From the NCBI RefSeq assembly GCF_007667425.1, contig NZ_VDRC01000001.1, positions 1,704,595-1,768,594 of the forward strand: a DNA stretch of 64,000 bases, given 5' to 3'. This DNA comes from Microbacterium sp. 1.5R. GTDB taxonomy: Bacteria > Actinomycetota > Actinomycetes > Actinomycetales > Microbacteriaceae. Position 1 is the stretch's first letter; every line of letters begins with the position of its first letter. Both the position numbers and the translations under genes were made by a program. Of this stretch, positions 61,236-64,000 are shown piece by piece. The notes under the pieces were generated by a model, which saw only the letters and a program-made list of their open reading frames with translations, was not told the DNA's origin and did no database searches.

Positions 61236-62123
61236 ATGATCGAATTCCGCAACGTCACGAAGAAGTTCCCCGGCGGCGCCGTCGCGGTGAACGATTTCAA
61301 TCTGGTTCTGCCATCGCGAAAGACGACCGTCTTCGTCGGGTCGTCCGGGTGCGGCAAGACCACACTGCTCCGCATGATCAACCGCATGGTGGAGCCGACC
61401 TCCGGAGAGGTCGAGATCGACGGAGAGAGCGTCCTTGCGGGCGATCCCGTCGCTCTGCGCCGCAGCATCGGCTACGTGATGCAGAACTCCGGGCTCATGC
61501 CGCACTTCACGGTGATCGACAACGTCGCCACGGTGCTCCGCCTCAACGGCGTGAAGAAGGCGGACGCACACAAGCGCTCCCGTGAGCTGCTCGACACGGT
61601 CGGGCTCGACCAGGCGCTCGCCGAGCGCTATCCGAGCCAGCTGTCCGGTGGCCAGCAGCAGCGTGTCGGCGTCGCCCGCGGCCTCGCGGCCGACCCGAAC
61701 GTCCTGCTCATGGACGAGCCCTTCGGCGCGGTCGACCCGATCGTGCGGGCCGACCTGCAGCAGGAGACACTGCGGCTGCAGCGCGAGCTCGACAAGACGG
61801 TGGTGTTCGTCACGCACGACATCGACGAAGCCTTCCTGCTCGGCGACCAGGTCGTGATCCTCGACAAGGGGGCGCGCATCGTCCAGGTGGGCAGTCCGAG
61901 CGAGATCATCGAGAACCCGGCCGACGACTTCGTGGCCTCGTTCATCGGCGCCGACCGCGGCCGCCGCGCGCTGCACCTCAAGCAGACGCCGCACGGCACC
62001 ATCGTCGTCGACTCCGAGGGGCGCACGCAGGGTGCGATCGTGGCGGATGCCGAGACGTCCGACGGGCCGCTCTCCGGCCCCGACACGGCAGCGCTCAAGG
62101 CCGTGCAGGGCGGGCTCACGTGA
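61236..62123 (+). CDS. Osmoprotectant ABC transporter ATPase (OpuCA/ProV type)
   Basis: A 295-residue ABC ATPase that powers uptake of a quaternary amine (glycine betaine, choline or carnitine). Walker A is GSSGCGKTTLL, Q-loop QNSG, signature LSGGQQQRVGVARGL, Walker B NVLLMDEPFGAVD and the switch histidine in VTHD. The C-terminal tail is short, without the paired CBS domains of OpuA. GGAG stands eight bases before the ATG at 61236. It overlaps the next permease gene by four bases. First gene of a four-gene transporter operon; substrate class is set by the linked permeases and binding protein. Confidence 0.93.
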   Translation: MIEFRNVTKKFPGGAVAVNDFNLVLPSRKTTVFVGSSGCGKTTLLRMINRMVEPTSGEVEIDGESVLAGDPVALRRSIGYVMQNSGLMPHFTVIDNVATVLRLNGVKKADAHKRSRELLDTVGLDQALAERYPSQLSGGQQQRVGVARGLAADPNVLLMDEPFGAVDPIVRADLQQETLRLQRELDKTVVFVTHDIDEAFLLGDQVVILDKGARIVQVGSPSEIIENPADDFVASFIGADRGRRALHLKQTPHGTIVVDSEGRTQGAIVADAETSDGPLSGPDTAALKAVQGGLT

Positions 62124-62800
62124 ACTGGGTCGGTGACAACCTCGGGCTGATCCTCGATCTCACCGTGGTGCACCTGCGCCAGAGCATCATCCCCATCGTG
62201 CTCGGGTTCGTCCTGTCGCTGCCGCTCGGCTGGGTCGCCTGGCGGTTCCGTCTCGTGCGCGGGCCGATCATCGTGCTCACTGGTCTGCTGTACACGATCC
62301 CGTCTCTGGCGCTGCTGATCCTGCTGCCGGCGACGCTCGGGTACTCGGCGATCAGCGAGTCGAACCTCGTGATCGCGCTGACGATCTACGCCATCGCGAT
62401 CCTGGTCCGTGCCGTCTCCGACGGACTCGACTCCGTCGACGACGATGTGCGCCAGGCGGCGACCGCCACGGGCTTCGCCTCGTTCCGACGCTTCTGGGCC
62501 GTGGAGTTCCCGCTCGCCGGGCCGGTGGTCCTCGCAGGCCTGCGCGTGACAGCGGTCAGCACGATCTCCCTCGCCACGGTCGGCACGCTCATCGGTGTGA
62601 CGAACCTCGGCTACCTCTTCACGAACGGTCTCGAGCGCCGCATCATCGCCGAGGTCGTCGCCGGCGTGATCGCGGTCGTGATCATCGCCCTCGTGATCGA
62701 CCTGATCCTGCTGCTGCTCGGACGCGCGCTGATGCCGTGGACCCGCGCCGCGAAGAAGTCTCCGGCCGCTCGTGCGATCGCTGTGGGGGCTCCCGCATGA
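62120..62800 (+). CDS. Osmoprotectant ABC transporter permease 1
   Basis: A 226-residue permease of the OpuCB type with about five to six helices. The EAA-like loop reads VDDDVRQAATATGFASFRRFW, the coupling site for the ATPase, and YTIPSLALLILLPATLG is a family block. The GTG at 62120 overlaps the ATPase stop. Its partner is the permease that follows, which it overlaps by four bases; the two would form the membrane channel. Confidence 0.92.
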   Translation: MNWVGDNLGLILDLTVVHLRQSIIPIVLGFVLSLPLGWVAWRFRLVRGPIIVLTGLLYTIPSLALLILLPATLGYSAISESNLVIALTIYAIAILVRAVSDGLDSVDDDVRQAATATGFASFRRFWAVEFPLAGPVVLAGLRVTAVSTISLATVGTLIGVTNLGYLFTNGLERRIIAEVVAGVIAVVIIALVIDLILLLLGRALMPWTRAAKKSPAARAIAVGAPA

Positions 62801-63531
62801 ACCTCTTCCTCGAAGCATTCGCCTGGATGTTCGCCCCCGAGCAGTGGACGGGCAACTACGCCCTGCCGAAGCTGCTCGGCCAGCACCTCGCGCTCACCGC
62901 GATCTCCGTGCTGATCGCGGCGGCGATCGCGCTGCCGATCGGATGGCTGATCGGGCACACAGGGAAGGGTCGCGAGATCGCGGTCGCGGTGTCCGGCGCT
63001 GCACGCGCGATCCCGGCGTTCGGACTCCTGATCCTCCTCGTGCTGCTCCTCGGCGTGCTGCGGATCCCCGAGGCCGCCGTCATCACCTTCGTCCTGCTCG
63101 CGATCCCGTCGCTCCTCGCCGGCGCGTACACGGGTCTCGAGGCCATCGACCGTCGGGTGATCGACGCGGCGAAATCGATGGGCATGACCGGGTGGCAGGT
63201 GTTCTGGAAGGTCGAGGTGCCTCTCGGGCTGCCTCTGCTGGTCGGCGGCATCCGGTCGGCTCTGCTCCAGGTGATCGCCACGGTCACGATCGCCGCCTAC
63301 GTCAACCTGGGTGGTCTCGGATACCCGATCATCCAGGGCATCCCGCTGCGTCGCTTCGACCAGGTGCTCGCGGGCGCTCTCCTCGTCGCGGTGCTCGCCC
63401 TCATCGTCGACCTGATCCTGGCGGCCGCGCAGCACGCGGCGGTACCGGCAGGTCTCCGCGCCGGGCGTCCGGCACGGCGGCGTGCCCGCTCGGACTCCGC
63501 CGCGACGGCATCCGCCCCCGCCACCGCCTGA
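62797..63531 (+). CDS. Osmoprotectant ABC transporter permease 2
   Basis: A 244-residue permease of the OpuCD type. Family blocks are AARAIPAFGLLILLVLLLG and the coupling loop IDRRVIDAAKSMGMTGWQVFW, followed by GGIRSALLQVIATVTIAAYV. The C-terminal 35 residues are basic and Ala-rich. Second half of the permease pair; the binding-protein gene follows after 65 bases. Confidence 0.93.
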   Translation: MNLFLEAFAWMFAPEQWTGNYALPKLLGQHLALTAISVLIAAAIALPIGWLIGHTGKGREIAVAVSGAARAIPAFGLLILLVLLLGVLRIPEAAVITFVLLAIPSLLAGAYTGLEAIDRRVIDAAKSMGMTGWQVFWKVEVPLGLPLLVGGIRSALLQVIATVTIAAYVNLGGLGYPIIQGIPLRRFDQVLAGALLVAVLALIVDLILAAAQHAAVPAGLRAGRPARRRARSDSAATASAPATA

Positions 63532-63596
63532 CCCAGGGCGCTGAGATCACCCAGACTTTTCGTCACACAGCAGCAGTTCCAGAGAAGAGGAATCCC

Positions 63597-64000
63597 ATGT
63601 TCACAGCACGAGGCAAGCGCTCCGTCTTCGCCGTCGGCCTGGTCGCCGCGGCGGCTCTCACCCTGTCGGCGTGCGCGTCGAGCAACCCGCTCGATGAGCC
63701 CAGCGATTCCGGCGAGAGCTCGGGCAGCGGCGACACGATCGTCGTCGGCTCGCAGGCGTACTACTCCAACGAGATCATCGCCGAGATCTACGCGCAGGCG
63801 CTCGAGGCCGAGGGCTTCGACGTCGAGAAGAAGCTCAACATCGGTCAGCGCGACGCGTACATGCCCGACGTCGAGTCCGGTGCCATCAACGTCTTCCCCG
63901 AGTACACGGGCAGCCTGCTCGAGTACCTCTCGGATGACGCCGTCACCGTCACGAGCCCCGAAGACGTGTACTCCGCCCTGGGCGACGCACTGCCCGATGG
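63597..64000 (+). CDS. Osmoprotectant-binding lipoprotein (partial, runs off the edge)
   Basis: N-terminal 134 residues of the substrate-binding protein of the transporter. A lipoprotein signal (KRSVFAVGLVAAAALTLSAC, with the lipobox cysteine at about residue 27) anchors it on the outer face of the membrane. The mature part opens with a Ser/Gly-rich linker and the OpuBC/OsmF-type strand TIVVGSQAYYSNEIIAEIYA, then INVFPEYTGSLLEYL, a signature of betaine/choline-binding proteins. The ribosome site is AGAGG. The C-terminus lies beyond the window. Confidence 0.92.
   Translation, partial: MFTARGKRSVFAVGLVAAAALTLSACASSNPLDEPSDSGESSGSGDTIVVGSQAYYSNEIIAEIYAQALEAEGFDVEKKLNIGQRDAYMPDVESGAINVFPEYTGSLLEYLSDDAVTVTSPEDVYSALGDALPD

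Overview
The window is high-GC (about 70 %) actinobacterial DNA, most likely from Microbacterium or a close relative in the Microbacteriaceae (inference). Supporting signs are NucS in place of a MutS/MutL system, a 6C small RNA, several starts that look leaderless, strong GC3 codon use, an LPXTG-type wall protein and a six-gene Mrp antiporter operon. I see no rRNA, tRNA, transposase, integrase, prophage or CRISPR array; this reads as chromosomal backbone with accessory pieces.

Layout. 0-1.3 kb: rifamycin ADP-ribosyltransferase (arr) and a Pr6Pr membrane protein. 1.3-7.7 kb: hexuronate/aldonate catabolic operon (ManD, MHS transporter, IdnD-like dehydrogenase, fructuronate/mannitol reductase) with a divergent LacI regulator and an inverted-repeat control region. 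7.8-10.9 kb: SQR-like flavoprotein, 61-aa protein, Asp/Glu racemase, shikimate dehydrogenase. 10.9-11.6 kb: 6C RNA with promoter and terminator, then a structured leader and a cold-shock gene. 11.7-18 kb: HAD phosphatase, coiled-coil membrane protein, NucS, MFS/LacI pair with a perfect 16-bp operator, GT-C-like membrane protein, rhamnose mutarotase. 18.2-24.7 kb: mrpA(B)CDEFG. 24.8-29.9 kb: small membrane protein, alpha/beta hydrolase, MFS transporter, penicillin-acylase-like hydrolase.

30-33.3 kb: TetR / inactive-looking ABC ATPase / YhgE-Pip operon with a palindromic operator. 33.4-38.5 kb: a CshA-type fibrillar adhesin gene cut by an in-frame amber codon that removes its LPXTG anchor. 38.7-43.9 kb: argG, an HxlR / MFS / quinone-reductase block bracketed by two copies of a 75-bp double inverted repeat, and a ZIP transporter. 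43.9-50.4 kb: MoxR-DUF58-VWA-VWA-TPR (Bat-like) operon. 50.5-51.1 kb: RelE/Phd toxin-antitoxin pair with a 16-bp palindrome. 51.1-55.5 kb: second Pr6Pr protein and a two-gene unit of a membrane class III cyclase and an MscS channel with a cyclic-nucleotide-binding domain. 55.5-64 kb: EamA transporter, purA, lactonase, flavin disulfide reductase, DUF427 protein, and an osmoprotectant ABC transporter running off the right edge.

Most worth following up: the 75-bp elements, the cyclase / cNMP-gated channel unit whose cyclase lacks normal metal ligands, the amber-interrupted adhesin, and the pseudo-ATPase partnered with YhgE. All calls come from reading sequence and translations; no searches were run.
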